DNA of 64,000 nucleotides from Microlunatus antarcticus (GCF_014193425.1 NZ_JACHZG010000001.1:3534001-3598000), one strand, 5' to 3'; counted from the stretch's first letter, positions 45,312 through 54,152 are shown. The notes: a model not told the origin generated them from the letters alone. Program-made: numbers and translations.

Positions 45312-47048
45312 ATGACCCACGTCTACGACGACCCCGCCGCCTTCAAGGACGACGTCCTGGTCGGTTTCGCCGCCGCCTACCCGACCTACGTCCAGCGCGT
45401 CCCCGGCTCCTCCGGCTTCGTGCGGGCGGGCGGGCCGCTCGAGGGCAAGGTCAGCCTCGTCCTCGGCGGCGGCTCGGGCCACTACCCCTCGTACAGCGGC
45501 ACGGTCGGGACCGGGTTCGCCGACGGCGCGGTGCTCGGCGACCTGTTCGCCTCCCCGTCGGCCGAGCAGGTCTACCGGATCTGCAAGGCGGCCCACGGCG
45601 GCGCCGGGGTGGTCATGGGCTTCGGCAACTACGCCGGCGACCGGCTCAACTTCAAGGTCGCCGCCGACCGGCTCGAGGCCGAGGGCATCGACGTCCGGAT
45701 CGTCTGGGTCACCGACGACATCGCCTCCGCCTCGCTCGACGAGCAGGAGAAGCGGCGGGGGATCGCGGGCACGTTCACCGTCTACAAGGTCGCCGGCGCG
45801 GCCGCCGAGGCCGGGCTCGACCTCGACGGCGTCGAGCGCGTCATGGCCAAGGCCAACGCCGCGACGTACTCCTTCGGCGTGGCCTTCGACGGCTGCACGA
45901 TGCCGGGCGCGGACGAGCCGCTGTTCCACGTCGAGCCCGGCCAGATGGACTTCGGCCTCGGCATCCACGGCGAGCCCGGCATCACCTCCGACGCCTGGAT
46001 GCCCGCCCCCGCCCTCGCGGCGCGGCTGGTGGAGACGGTGCTCGCGGAGCGCCCCGAGTCCGCCGACGGACGCGCGGCCGTCCTCGTCAACGGTCTGGGC
46101 GCCACCAAGTACGAGGAGCTCTTCGTCCTCTTCGCCTCCATCGCCCCCCTGCTCGAGCAGGCCGGCGTCACGCTGGTGCAGCCCGAGGTCGGGGAGCTCG
46201 TGACCAGCCTCGACATGGCCGGCTGCTCGCTCTCGGTCACCTGGCTGGACGACGAGCTCGAGGGCTACTGGACCGCGCCGGCCGACACCCCCGCCTACCG
46301 CCGCGGTGCGGCCACGACCAGCGAGCGCTTCACCCGGCACCTCGAGGTCACCGAGGAGACGCTCGAGACCCCGGTCGCCGAGTCGAGCGAGGACTCCCGC
46401 GCCGCGGCCGAGGTCGCCCGGCGCGCGGTCGCCGTGCTCAGCGCGACGGTCGAGGAGCACAAGGACGAGCTGGGCCGTCTCGACGCCATCGCCGGCGACG
46501 GCGACCACGGCATCGGCATGTCCCGCGGGGCGAAGGCCGCGACCGAGGCGGCGGACGCCTCGGGCGAGGCCGGGGGCGGCGTGCAGACCGTGCTGGCCGC
46601 CGCGAGCGCGGCCTTCGGCGACAAGGCCGGCGGGACCAGCGGCATCCTCTGGGGGCTGCTGCTCGACGGCGTCGGCCAGCAGCTCGGCGACGTCGACCGC
46701 GTGACCGACGAGGGCGTCGCGCACGCGGTGCAGAGCTCGGCGACGCGGCTGCAGGAGTTCAGCAAGGCCTCGCTCGGGGACAAGACGATGCTGGACGCGC
46801 TGTTCCCCTTCGTCGACGCCCTCGTCGGAGCCGTCGACGGCGGCACGCCGCTCGCGCAGGCCTGGCGGGACGCCGCGGTCGCGGCGACCGAGGCCGCCGA
46901 CGCCACGGCCGCGCTCGTCCCCAAGATCGGTCGCGCCCGGCCGCTCGCCGAACGTAGCGTCGGCACCCCCGACCCCGGCGCGGTCTCCCTCGCGCTGATC
47001 GCCACGGCGATCGGCGGCGTCCTCGCCGACGCACCCGACCCGTCCTGA
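45312..47048 (+). CDS. DhaK-DhaL fused kinase (L-erythrulose kinase-like)
   Basis: In this 578-residue protein, residues 1 to about 335 are a DhaK domain: LVLGGGSGHYPSYSGTVG, GFGNYAGDRLNF, and the substrate-binding histidine in GIHGEPG (His219). The C-terminal part is a DhaL nucleotide domain: DAIAGDGDHGIGMSRG and KAGGTSGILWG. ATP-dependent dihydroxyacetone-kinase fusions in M. smegmatis phosphorylate L- or D-erythrulose (LerK/DerK), which fits this cluster better than dihydroxyacetone. RBS AGGAGA precedes the ATG. Confidence 0.85.
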   Translation: MTHVYDDPAAFKDDVLVGFAAAYPTYVQRVPGSSGFVRAGGPLEGKVSLVLGGGSGHYPSYSGTVGTGFADGAVLGDLFASPSAEQVYRICKAAHGGAGVVMGFGNYAGDRLNFKVAADRLEAEGIDVRIVWVTDDIASASLDEQEKRRGIAGTFTVYKVAGAAAEAGLDLDGVERVMAKANAATYSFGVAFDGCTMPGADEPLFHVEPGQMDFGLGIHGEPGITSDAWMPAPALAARLVETVLAERPESADGRAAVLVNGLGATKYEELFVLFASIAPLLEQAGVTLVQPEVGELVTSLDMAGCSLSVTWLDDELEGYWTAPADTPAYRRGAATTSERFTRHLEVTEETLETPVAESSEDSRAAAEVARRAVAVLSATVEEHKDELGRLDAIAGDGDHGIGMSRGAKAATEAADASGEAGGGVQTVLAAASAAFGDKAGGTSGILWGLLLDGVGQQLGDVDRVTDEGVAHAVQSSATRLQEFSKASLGDKTMLDALFPFVDALVGAVDGGTPLAQAWRDAAVAATEAADATAALVPKIGRARPLAERSVGTPDPGAVSLALIATAIGGVLADAPDPS

Positions 47049-47090
47049 CCCACCTCCTGATCCACAGCACCGCACGAAGAGAGGCTCACC

Positions 47091-47567
47091 ATGGCTGACG
47101 GCATCCGTCTGCTGCTCGGCGGCGACAGCGCCGGCTACCACTACAAGGACGCGATCCTGGCCGACGCGCGTCAGGACCCGCGGGTCGCGAGCGTCGAGGA
47201 CCTGGGCGTGAACGAGAGCGACCCGAAGGCGGGCACCTACCCGTCCGTGGCCATCGCCGCCGCGACCAAGATCATGGCCGGCGAGGCCGACCGGGCGATC
47301 CTCGTCTGCGGCACCGGCATCGGCGTCTCCATCGCCGCGAACAAGGTCAAGGGCATCCGCGCGACGGTCGCCCACGACTCGTTCAGCGTCGAGCGCTCGA
47401 TCCTGTCCAACGACTGCCAGATCCTGACCATGGGCGAGCGCGTCATCGGTCTCGAGCTCGCCCGTCGGCTGGCGAAGGAGTGGCTCGGGTACGCCTTCGA
47501 CCCCAGCAGCCACTCGAAGGCCAACGTCGACGAGATCGTCGACTACGAGGGCGCGGCGAGCGACTGA
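47091..47567 (+). CDS. RpiB/LacAB-family isomerase (erythrulose-4-phosphate isomerase-like)
   Basis: This 158-residue Rossmann-like isomerase has the RpiB motifs LLGGDSAGYHYKDAI, LVCGTGIGVSIAANKVKGIRA (active-site cysteine) and HDSFSVERSILSNDCQILTMGERV. EryI and DerI of tetritol pathways are members and convert D-erythrulose-4-phosphate to D-erythrose-4-phosphate, which enters the pentose-phosphate pathway. AGAGAGG precedes the ATG. It ends the catabolic operon. Confidence 0.85.
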   Translation: MADGIRLLLGGDSAGYHYKDAILADARQDPRVASVEDLGVNESDPKAGTYPSVAIAAATKIMAGEADRAILVCGTGIGVSIAANKVKGIRATVAHDSFSVERSILSNDCQILTMGERVIGLELARRLAKEWLGYAFDPSSHSKANVDEIVDYEGAASD

Positions 47568-47577
47568 CGCGAGAGCC

Positions 47578-47583
47578 TAGGAT
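47578..47583 (+). promoter_or_regulatory. Putative -10 box of leaderless HAD gene
   Basis: TAGGAT ends 7 nt before the GTG at 47591, so the HAD gene may also be transcribed separately from the polyol operon. Confidence 0.45.
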
Positions 47584-47590
47584 CCCCGAC

Positions 47591-48331
47591 GTGGTCCCCA
47601 CCCCCGCGGTCGACCGGCTCCGCGAGGTCCGGACCGTCCTCTGCGACGCCGACGGCAACCTCTTCCCGAGCGAGGAGCCGGCCTTCGTCGCGTCGAGCCA
47701 GGTGATCAACCGCTACCTCGCCGAGCACGGCGTCGACCGCCGGTACGGGGCCGAGGAGCTCCGGCTGGCCGCGACCGGCATGAGCTATCGCCTCGTCCTG
47801 GCCACGCTGGCCCGCGAGCACGGCCTGCCGGCCATCGGTCCCGACGAGCTCGAGCACTGGGTCCAGGTGGAGAAGGACGCCGTGACGGCGTACCTGAGCC
47901 AGGAGCTCCGTCCCGACCCGGACGTCCTGGGTCCCCTGGCCACGCTCGCCGAGCACCACGGCATCGCCGCGGTCAGCTCGAGCGCGGACGCGCGGATCGC
48001 CGCCTGCTTCGAGGTGACCGGGATGGCGGGCTGGTTCCCGCCCGAGCGGCGCTTCAGCGCCGAGGACTCGCTCGCGGTGCCGACGAGCAAGCCCGACCCC
48101 GCGATCTACCGCTACGCGCTCCACGTCCTGGGGCTGGCGCCCGCGGAGGCCGTGGCGGTGGAGGACTCCGGCACCGGCGCCACCTCGGCCGTAGCGGCCG
48201 GCATCCCGACGCTGGGGAACCTGCAGTTCGTGCAGCCCGCCGAGCGCGAGGAGCGACGGCGGCTGCTGCTCAACGTCGGAGTCACCGCCGTCGTCGAGAG
48301 CTGGTCCGAGGTCGTCGACCTCCTCGTCTGA
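47591..48331 (+). CDS. HAD-superfamily hydrolase
   Basis: This 246-residue protein has HAD motif I LCDADGNLFPSE (nucleophile Asp), a helical cap, motif III lysine in TSKPDPAIYRYAL, and motif IV VEDSGTGATSAVAAGIP. A sugar-phosphate phosphatase or phosphoglucomutase-like role is usual for such proteins. It follows the tetritol operon by 23 bp and could drain a toxic phosphorylated intermediate, but that is inference. Confidence 0.82.
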   Translation: MVPTPAVDRLREVRTVLCDADGNLFPSEEPAFVASSQVINRYLAEHGVDRRYGAEELRLAATGMSYRLVLATLAREHGLPAIGPDELEHWVQVEKDAVTAYLSQELRPDPDVLGPLATLAEHHGIAAVSSSADARIAACFEVTGMAGWFPPERRFSAEDSLAVPTSKPDPAIYRYALHVLGLAPAEAVAVEDSGTGATSAVAAGIPTLGNLQFVQPAEREERRRLLLNVGVTAVVESWSEVVDLLV

Positions 48332-48440
48332 TCGACCTCTGCTTCCCACCGCGTAAATCGTTGCCAGGAGGTGGCGAGGACATCGCTTTGCGCGCAGTTG
48401 GAGGAGGTTCAATGCGTACCGTTCCCGGTCGTGAGAAGGG

Positions 48441-49118
48441 TCAGCGGAACTGACGCCTCTGCGCCTCGACCAGGGCGAGGACGTCATCGTCCTGAAGCTG
48501 CACGACCTCGAGGCACACGCCCATCTGCCGGATCGCGGCCCCTTGCCAGGAGGTACCGCGGAGGTGCTTGACGGCGGCCTCGTCGCTGACGCAGAGGAAC
48601 AGACCTGCAGGACGTGGCGAGAGCCACGTAGCAGCCCACTGCAGTTTGGCAGCGTCGTTGACGAGCTTGTACTTCTGCGCCACCTTGGCCGTTCCTTGGT
48701 GAGCCCAGCACTCGACCAGCACGGAGTTGTTCGTTGCGACGCCGTCCACATCGATGAACGCGCCGTCCGGCGAGTGCAGGCGACGTGGCGCAAGCGTGAT
48801 GCCGAGCTTCTGCTGCAGCAGCGTCAGCATCAGCATCTCGACCCGCCGCTGCTCGCTCGAGTCACCGGCAGCCGTGGACGTCTCGACCGCCTCGCCGACT
48901 CTCACGAAGGTGACCGACTCTCCGACTTTGGTCTCGGCTCTCGTGAATCCTGCTTCTTTCCAGGCTCGTACGTGGGGTCTGTCACCCGACCACCACGCTC
49001 GGTGGTCGGTGGCACTCGCGGGCAGGCCCCCCACTATGTCGTTCAGCTCGGACCAGCCAAGGACGACAGTCGGACCCGCGCTGCGCAGGTACTGACTCAG
49101 GGCACTCCAGTCGGCCAA
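48441..49118 (-). CDS. DUF7662-type N-terminus with nuclease-like C-terminal domain
   Basis: In this 225-residue protein, residues 1-60 (WSALSQYLRSAGPTVVLGWSELNDIVGGLPASA and HRAWWSGD) match the pattern I associate with DUF7662. The C-terminal half (FIDVDGVATNNSVLVECWAHQG then KVAQKYKLVNDAAKLQWAATWL) has an Asp...Glu-x-W spacing and Lys-rich helix reminiscent of PD-(D/E)xK nucleases. That family assignment is tentative. The gene stands alone, with GC visibly lower than neighbours, next to accessory transporter genes. A defence or DNA-repair role is possible. Confidence 0.6.
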   Translation of the reverse strand: MADWSALSQYLRSAGPTVVLGWSELNDIVGGLPASATDHRAWWSGDRPHVRAWKEAGFTRAETKVGESVTFVRVGEAVETSTAAGDSSEQRRVEMLMLTLLQQKLGITLAPRRLHSPDGAFIDVDGVATNNSVLVECWAHQGTAKVAQKYKLVNDAAKLQWAATWLSPRPAGLFLCVSDEAAVKHLRGTSWQGAAIRQMGVCLEVVQLQDDDVLALVEAQRRQFR

Positions 49119-49196
49119 CTCCCTACCTCCCCCTCGCGATCACGTCGAAAAGGTCAGTAGTGCTGCGCTTCTTGGCGCAGCCCTGCCGGCCTGCGG

Positions 49197-50603
49197 TCAG
49201 GAGCCGCCGACCGACTCGTTGTAGCTGGCGACCGACTCCGCCACGTTTTCCTGGACCGTCACCAGGGAGGTCTTCGGGTCCTTGCCGATGAGCGCACGTT
49301 CCAGGCCCTCCTCCAGCGCCTTGCGCATCTGCGGCATGGGACCGGCGGCGCAGCCCGTCGTGGCCGGCGACACCTCGGTCTTGTCGAGCGAGTCGATGGC
49401 GACCTGGAACAGCGGGTTCGCCGCGACGAACTCCTTGTCCACGGGCTCGTCCAGGGCCTTGTCGGTCAGCGGGAAGTAGCCGGTCTGCGTGTGCCACTCG
49501 GCCTGGGAGTCCGGCTGGGCCAGGAACTTCGCCAGCTGCCACGAGGCCTCCTTCTCGGCCTCGCTGTGCCCGGGGCCGGAGATCCACAGGCTGCCGCCGC
49601 CGATCGAGGGGCCGTTACCGGGCTTCACGGTCCCCGACACCACCGGGTACGCCGCGGCGCCGAGCTCGAACTTGCCCTTCGCCGCAGTCGTGAAGCCCTT
49701 CACCTGGCCGGTGGACTCCAGCGTCATCGCCGTCTGGCCCGCCTTGAACGCGTCCTGCGCGTCCTTCGACACGCGGCCCGTGTTCACGGCCAGCCCGTCC
49801 GCGACCATCTTCTGCCACCACTCGACGGCCTCGGTGATGGTCGGCGAGGCCATGTTCGCCGCGGTGACGCGCTGCCCCGTACGGCCGTTGTCGGCGTTGC
49901 AGAACGCCTCGCCGTTGGTCGCCGCGAACTGCTCGAGGAACCACCCGTAGATCGCCGCGCCGAACCCGTACGCGACCGGCCCGCCGTTGACCTTGCTCAG
50001 CTTCTCCGCGGCGGCGCGGATCTCGGCGAGGTTCTGCGGCGGCTTGTCGGGGTCGAGGCCGGCCGCGGCGAAGGCCGTCTTGTTGTAGTAGAGCAGCGGG
50101 ACGGAGCTGTTCAGCGGCATCGACCACTGGGTGCCGCCGACCGTGTACGTACCGGCGATGTTCTTCTGGATGGCGCCGAGGTCGTAGCCGTCGCGCTGCG
50201 CGAAGCCCGCGACCGGCACCACCTCGCCGGAGTCGACCATGAACTGCGTGCCGATGTCGTAGATCTGGATGACCGACGGCGTCGTGCTCGACTGCACCGA
50301 CGCCTTGTACTTGGTGATGGCGGTGTCGTAGTCGCCCTGGAAGATCGGCTTGACGACGATCTTGCCGGCGTGGGCGGCGTTGAACTTGTCCACGAGCGCG
50401 TTCAGCGCGACGCCGTTGCCGGCGTCCATCGAGTGCCAGAAGGTGACCGTCGTGACGCCGGTCGCCGTGTCCACCGCGTCCGCGGCCGGGACGTCGAGGT
50501 TGCCCTCGGGACGACCGGCGCCGCAGCCCGCGACGACGACGAGGAGCAGGACGCCGAGCGCGGCGAGCAGCCGGCGGACGACCGGCACGCGCACGGCGCT
50601 CAC
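49197..50603 (-). CDS. ABC transporter substrate-binding lipoprotein (UgpB-like)
   Basis: This 468-residue protein has a lipoprotein signal peptide with lipobox VVVAGCGAG (cysteine near residue 27). The mature part resembles UgpB: VTFWHSMDAGNGVALNALVDKFN, PSVIQIYDIGTQFMVDSG, and QWSMPLNSSVPLLYYNKTAF. Likely ligands are glycerol-3-phosphate, glycerophosphodiesters or oligosaccharides. The GTG overlaps the permease stop. Gene order is permease, permease, binding protein, the reverse of E. coli. It is transcribed away from the Fic module. Confidence 0.85.
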   Translation of the reverse strand: MSAVRVPVVRRLLAALGVLLLVVVAGCGAGRPEGNLDVPAADAVDTATGVTTVTFWHSMDAGNGVALNALVDKFNAAHAGKIVVKPIFQGDYDTAITKYKASVQSSTTPSVIQIYDIGTQFMVDSGEVVPVAGFAQRDGYDLGAIQKNIAGTYTVGGTQWSMPLNSSVPLLYYNKTAFAAAGLDPDKPPQNLAEIRAAAEKLSKVNGGPVAYGFGAAIYGWFLEQFAATNGEAFCNADNGRTGQRVTAANMASPTITEAVEWWQKMVADGLAVNTGRVSKDAQDAFKAGQTAMTLESTGQVKGFTTAAKGKFELGAAAYPVVSGTVKPGNGPSIGGGSLWISGPGHSEAEKEASWQLAKFLAQPDSQAEWHTQTGYFPLTDKALDEPVDKEFVAANPLFQVAIDSLDKTEVSPATTGCAAGPMPQMRKALEEGLERALIGKDPKTSLVTVQENVAESVASYNESVGGS

Positions 50604-51493
50604 CGGCCTGACCCCGCCGTGAGCCCGCGGACGATGAAGCGCTGGCCGAAGAGCACCAGGGCCAGCGTGGGCAGCAGCGCGAGCACGACGCCGGCGAGCA
50701 CCATGCCGGGGTCGTTCGCGTCCACGGACTGGAGCTGGGCGATGCCGATCTGGATCGTCTGGTTCTCCGGCGCCTGGGTGATCAGCAGCGGCCAGAAGTA
50801 CATGTTCCAGGCGGACAGGAACGACCACACCCCCAGCGCGGCGATCGTCGGGCGGGTCAGCGGCACGAGGATCCGCCAGAGGAAGCCGAAGCTGCCGACC
50901 CCGTCGACGCGGGCGGCGTCGCGCAGCTCCATCGGGAAGGTGAGGAACGCCTGCCGCAGCAGGAACACCCCGAAGCCGGCCGCGAGGTAGGGCAGCGCGA
51001 GGGCGGCGACGGTGTTGATCAGCCCGAGCTCGGCCATGGCCAGGTAGTTCGGGATGATGATCGCCTCCCAGGGGATCATCATCGTGCTCAGCAGCAGCGC
51101 GAACCAGAAGCGCCGGCCGCGGATCCGCAGGAAGACCAGCGCGTACGCGGCCAGGACGCTGGTGACCAGCTGCCCGACCACGACGAGCACGGCCACGGCG
51201 GCCGAGTTCAGGTACTGGCGGGCGAGCGGGATGACCTCGAGGGCGTTGGCGTAGTTCTCGGCGACGAAGCCGCTGACCGGCCAGAGCCGGGGCGGGAAGG
51301 TGTTGATGTCGCTCGGGCTCATGAAGCTGCCGACCAGGCCGTAGTAGACCGGGAAGAGCAGGACCAGGAAGAGCACGCCGAGCAGCACGTAGTTGAGGAC
51401 GCGGCCGCCGCCGGAGCGGTGCCGGGCGGACGTGGGACGGCGGGCGGCGGGTGGCCGCGCGGCGGTCGGGGCCGGGGAGGTCGCGGTGGCCAT
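50600..51493 (-). CDS. ABC transporter permease (UgpE-like)
   Basis: This 297-residue protein has six membrane segments and a conserved EAA-type loop (MELRDAARVDGVGSFGFLWRILVPLTRP) for docking an ATPase. The first 25 residues are a Pro/Ala/Arg-rich cytoplasmic tail. It is the second permease of the Ugp-type transporter. Its ATG overlaps the upstream permease stop (ATGA). Confidence 0.88.
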   Translation of the reverse strand: MATATSPAPTAARPPAARRPTSARHRSGGGRVLNYVLLGVLFLVLLFPVYYGLVGSFMSPSDINTFPPRLWPVSGFVAENYANALEVIPLARQYLNSAAVAVLVVVGQLVTSVLAAYALVFLRIRGRRFWFALLLSTMMIPWEAIIIPNYLAMAELGLINTVAALALPYLAAGFGVFLLRQAFLTFPMELRDAARVDGVGSFGFLWRILVPLTRPTIAALGVWSFLSAWNMYFWPLLITQAPENQTIQIGIAQLQSVDANDPGMVLAGVVLALLPTLALVLFGQRFIVRGLTAGSGR

Positions 51494-52437
51494 CAGGAGT
51501 AGAACACCTTCCGCTGGAGGAACCCGAACTGGAACGCGGTGATCGCCAGCACCACGACCAGCAGGACGATCGCCTGGGCCGAGCCGGCGCCGAAGTTCGA
51601 GTTGTTGTTGGCGAACGCCACGTCGTAGATCGAGTAGACGAGCGTCTGCGTCGAGCGGTCGGGTCCCCCGCGGGTCAGGATGTGGATCTGGCCGAAGCTC
51701 TGCAGCGCCTGGACCGTTCCGGTGACGGCGAGGAAGAACAGCTGCGGGCTGATCAGCGGCAGGACCACCCCGGTCTGCAGCCGCAGCCCCGAGGCCCCGT
51801 CGAGCCGGGCGGCCTCGAGCACGTCGTCCGGCACGGCGCCGAGCCCGGCGGACAGGACGAGCAGGTTGTAGCCGACCTGCATCCACACCGACGTCGCCGC
51901 GACGGCGAGCAGCGCGGTCGACGGCTCGGTCAGCCAGCCGACGGGAGCGACGCCGACGTACGAGAGCAGGCCGTTGACCACGCCGGTCGCGGGGTTGAGC
52001 ATCACGCCGAAGACGACCGCGGCCGTGGCCACGGAGAAGGCGAAGGGCAGTGCGAAAGCCGTGCGGAAGAAGCGCACCGCCCGGATCCGCTCCTGCAGGG
52101 CGAGGGCGAGCACCAGCCCGATGAGGATGCTCGGGATCACCGTGAGCAGCGTGAAACCGAGGGTCACCAGGAGCGTCTTGCCGAAGCCGGGGTCGGTGAA
52201 GAGGTCGGTGTAGTGCTCCACCCCGACGAAGCCGCGCGGACGGCCGAAGAGGTCGCTGCGCTGGAACGAGAGGTAGATCGAGCGCCCGAGCGGGAAGAAG
52301 AAGAACGCGACGAACACGACCAGCGCGGGGACCAGGTAGACGACGGCGCCCCACGACCCCGGCTCGCGCCGGGACCGCGGGCGTCGGGCCTCGCCGACCT
52401 TGCCCACCGCTGCCGGGGTGGGCGCCGTCGTCGTCAC
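51493..52437 (-). CDS. ABC transporter permease (UgpA-like)
   Basis: This 314-residue membrane protein has six predicted segments and an EAA loop in VLEAARLDGASGLRLQTGVVLPL. It pairs with the downstream UgpE-like permease. The transporter lacks an ATPase gene in the window, so it probably shares a housekeeping MsmK/UgpC-type ATPase. It is the first gene of the leftward operon. Confidence 0.88.
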   Translation of the reverse strand: MTTTAPTPAAVGKVGEARRPRSRREPGSWGAVVYLVPALVVFVAFFFFPLGRSIYLSFQRSDLFGRPRGFVGVEHYTDLFTDPGFGKTLLVTLGFTLLTVIPSILIGLVLALALQERIRAVRFFRTAFALPFAFSVATAAVVFGVMLNPATGVVNGLLSYVGVAPVGWLTEPSTALLAVAATSVWMQVGYNLLVLSAGLGAVPDDVLEAARLDGASGLRLQTGVVLPLISPQLFFLAVTGTVQALQSFGQIHILTRGGPDRSTQTLVYSIYDVAFANNNSNFGAGSAQAIVLLVVVLAITAFQFGFLQRKVFYS

Positions 52438-52507
52438 CGCTCCGCCTCGGGCGGGTCGGTCACGATTCTTTCGAGGTCCAGCATCCGCCGGACGCTACAC
52501 CGCGGGG

Positions 52508-52864
52508 TCAGTCCGCCGGCGGCGCGTACAGCTGCAGGTCGTTGCCCTCGGAGTCCTTGAACGGCGCGATCCGACCCCACGGGTGGTCGCTGATGCCGCC
52601 GGTGAAGGTCACGCCCTCGGCCTGCAGACGCTCGACCTCGGCGTCGATCCCACCCTCGGGCGTGAAGGTGATGACCGCGCCGCCGTCGGCGTGCGCCGAC
52701 GTGCCCTCGCGGGCGTTGAGCCCGATGGTCAGGTTGCCGGCGTCCACCTCGCTCCACTCCGGGGTCTCCTTGCCCACCTCGAAGTGCAGGGTCTCGCCGT
52801 AGAACTTCTTCGCCCGGTCCATGTCGTCCACGGGCACCCACACGGTTGCGACTGACTTCGCCAT
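52508..52864 (-). CDS. VOC/glyoxalase-fold protein
   Basis: This 118-residue protein is one vicinal-oxygen-chelate repeat (VATVWVPVDDMDRAKKFYGETL at the start, IAPFKDSEGNDLQLYAPP at the end). Such proteins dimerise to form a metal site for glyoxalase, dioxygenase or resistance activities; function is not assignable. The ATG at 52864 follows GAGGAACG. It lies between the Ugp genes and fic. Confidence 0.82.
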   Translation of the reverse strand: MAKSVATVWVPVDDMDRAKKFYGETLHFEVGKETPEWSEVDAGNLTIGLNAREGTSAHADGGAVITFTPEGGIDAEVERLQAEGVTFTGGISDHPWGRIAPFKDSEGNDLQLYAPPAD

Positions 52865-52946
52865 CGTTCCTCCTCGGATCTCGTTGCTGTCCCCGGAACC
52901 TTGCCCACTCCGGGTCCGGTCAGACAGGGCGTCGACCCCACAGTGC

Positions 52947-54050
52947 TCAGGCGTCGAGCTCCTCCAGCTCGTCACGGAGCAGCACCTCGAGGAAGCGGTG
53001 GTTGACGAACAGCCGTTCCCGACCGGTCCGCCGCTCGGACAGCACGTCGGCGCCGACCAGGTCCGACAGCCAGGCCGTGGCGGTCGGTCGTGAGACCTCG
53101 CACCGCTCCACCACTGTCTTGATGCGGACGTACGGCTGCTCGAACAGCAGAGTCAGAAAGGTCGCGTCCCGCCCCCCACGGGTCACGGTCCGCGCACGCT
53201 CGGATACCTCGTCCTGGATCGTCCGGATGCCGGAGATCTTGATCAGGGTCGACCGGGCCGTCAGCTCGACGGCGCGCAGCACGTAGAGGATCCAGTCCTC
53301 CCATGCCTCCTCGCTCGTGACCGCGTTCAGGAGCCGGTAGTACTCGCTCTTGTGCCGGATGAGGTACCGCGACAGGTAGAGCACAGGCTCGGCGATCAAC
53401 CCCTCCTCGACCAGCGCGAGGATGTTGACGATGCGGCCCGTCCGCCCGTTCCCGTCGTGGAACGGGTGGATCGCCTCGAACTGGTAGTGCGCGATCGCCA
53501 TCCGCACCAGCGGGTCGAGACCGAGGGCGTCGTCGTGGAGGAACCGTTCCCAGTTCGCCAGCTTGTCGGAGATGACGTCGAACCCCTCGGGCGGGGCGTA
53601 GACGACGCGGCGCGTCGCCGGGTTGGCGATCCTGGTCCCCGACATCCGACGGATCGTCATGTCGACGTCCTTGATGCGCGAGCACACCGCCGTGGCGGTG
53701 CCGAAGGTCAGCGGACGTCGAACGAGCGCGGAGACCCCCTCGTAGAGGGCCGCGCGGTAGCGGAGCGCCTCCTTGGTGGCGTGGCCTCCCACCTCGTCGC
53801 TCTCCGCGTAGCGGAACAGCTCGTCCGCGGTCGTGACGATGTTCTCGATCTCCGAGCTCGCCTGAGCCTCCAGCAGGGTCGCCGCGTTGAGCAGCACGGC
53901 GGGGTTCGGCAGGAGACGAGCCGCCTGGTCGAGCGCCGCCAGAGCTGCCCGCGCCGCGATCGTCGCCTTCAGGACAGCACGGGTCTCCTGCTCCCCCGTG
54001 GGGGGCAGCAGCGGGAGGTCGTCGTAGGGCACCTCGGGGTCCCAGTTCAC
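52947..54050 (-). CDS. Fic-domain protein with winged-helix C-terminus
   Basis: This 367-residue protein has the Fic motif HPFHDGNGRTGR (His195 start), which transfers AMP or other groups to target hydroxyls. The N-terminal inhibitory helix SSEIENI, characteristic of self-inhibited Fic proteins, is present (about 81-87). The C-terminus (VRIKTVVERCEVSRPTATAWLSDLV, then GADVLSERRTGRERLFVNHRF) is a winged helix. The GTG at 54050 is chosen because AAGGAG lies 7 nt before it; an ATG at 54080 lies inside a palindromic operator and lacks a ribosome site. It is divergent from an EamA transporter. Confidence 0.85.
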   Translation of the reverse strand: MNWDPEVPYDDLPLLPPTGEQETRAVLKATIAARAALAALDQAARLLPNPAVLLNAATLLEAQASSEIENIVTTADELFRYAESDEVGGHATKEALRYRAALYEGVSALVRRPLTFGTATAVCSRIKDVDMTIRRMSGTRIANPATRRVVYAPPEGFDVISDKLANWERFLHDDALGLDPLVRMAIAHYQFEAIHPFHDGNGRTGRIVNILALVEEGLIAEPVLYLSRYLIRHKSEYYRLLNAVTSEEAWEDWILYVLRAVELTARSTLIKISGIRTIQDEVSERARTVTRGGRDATFLTLLFEQPYVRIKTVVERCEVSRPTATAWLSDLVGADVLSERRTGRERLFVNHRFLEVLLRDELEELDA

Positions 54051-54075
54051 GGAAGATCTCCTTCGTCGTGCAGCA

Positions 54076-54110
54076 GACATGTAAAGAATCGACCCAAACG
54101 TTTACATGTC
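54076..54110. promoter_or_regulatory. Palindromic operator between fic and EamA
   Basis: GACATGTAAA and TTTACATGTC are perfect 10-bp inverted repeats separated by 15 bp. The AT-rich arms stand out from a GC-rich background and lie just upstream of the fic start. The Fic protein's own winged helix is the likely binder. Confidence 0.6.
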
Positions 54111-54152
54111 ACCGTGGATGTGGCAAGAAGATTTCGTCGAGCGCCGCCCCCC

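Noticed and set aside
43887-47513. 1208-codon reverse-strand frame across the polyol operon
   Set aside because: It shows no family motifs and the forward strand carries four well-supported genes; antisense frames stay open at this GC content.
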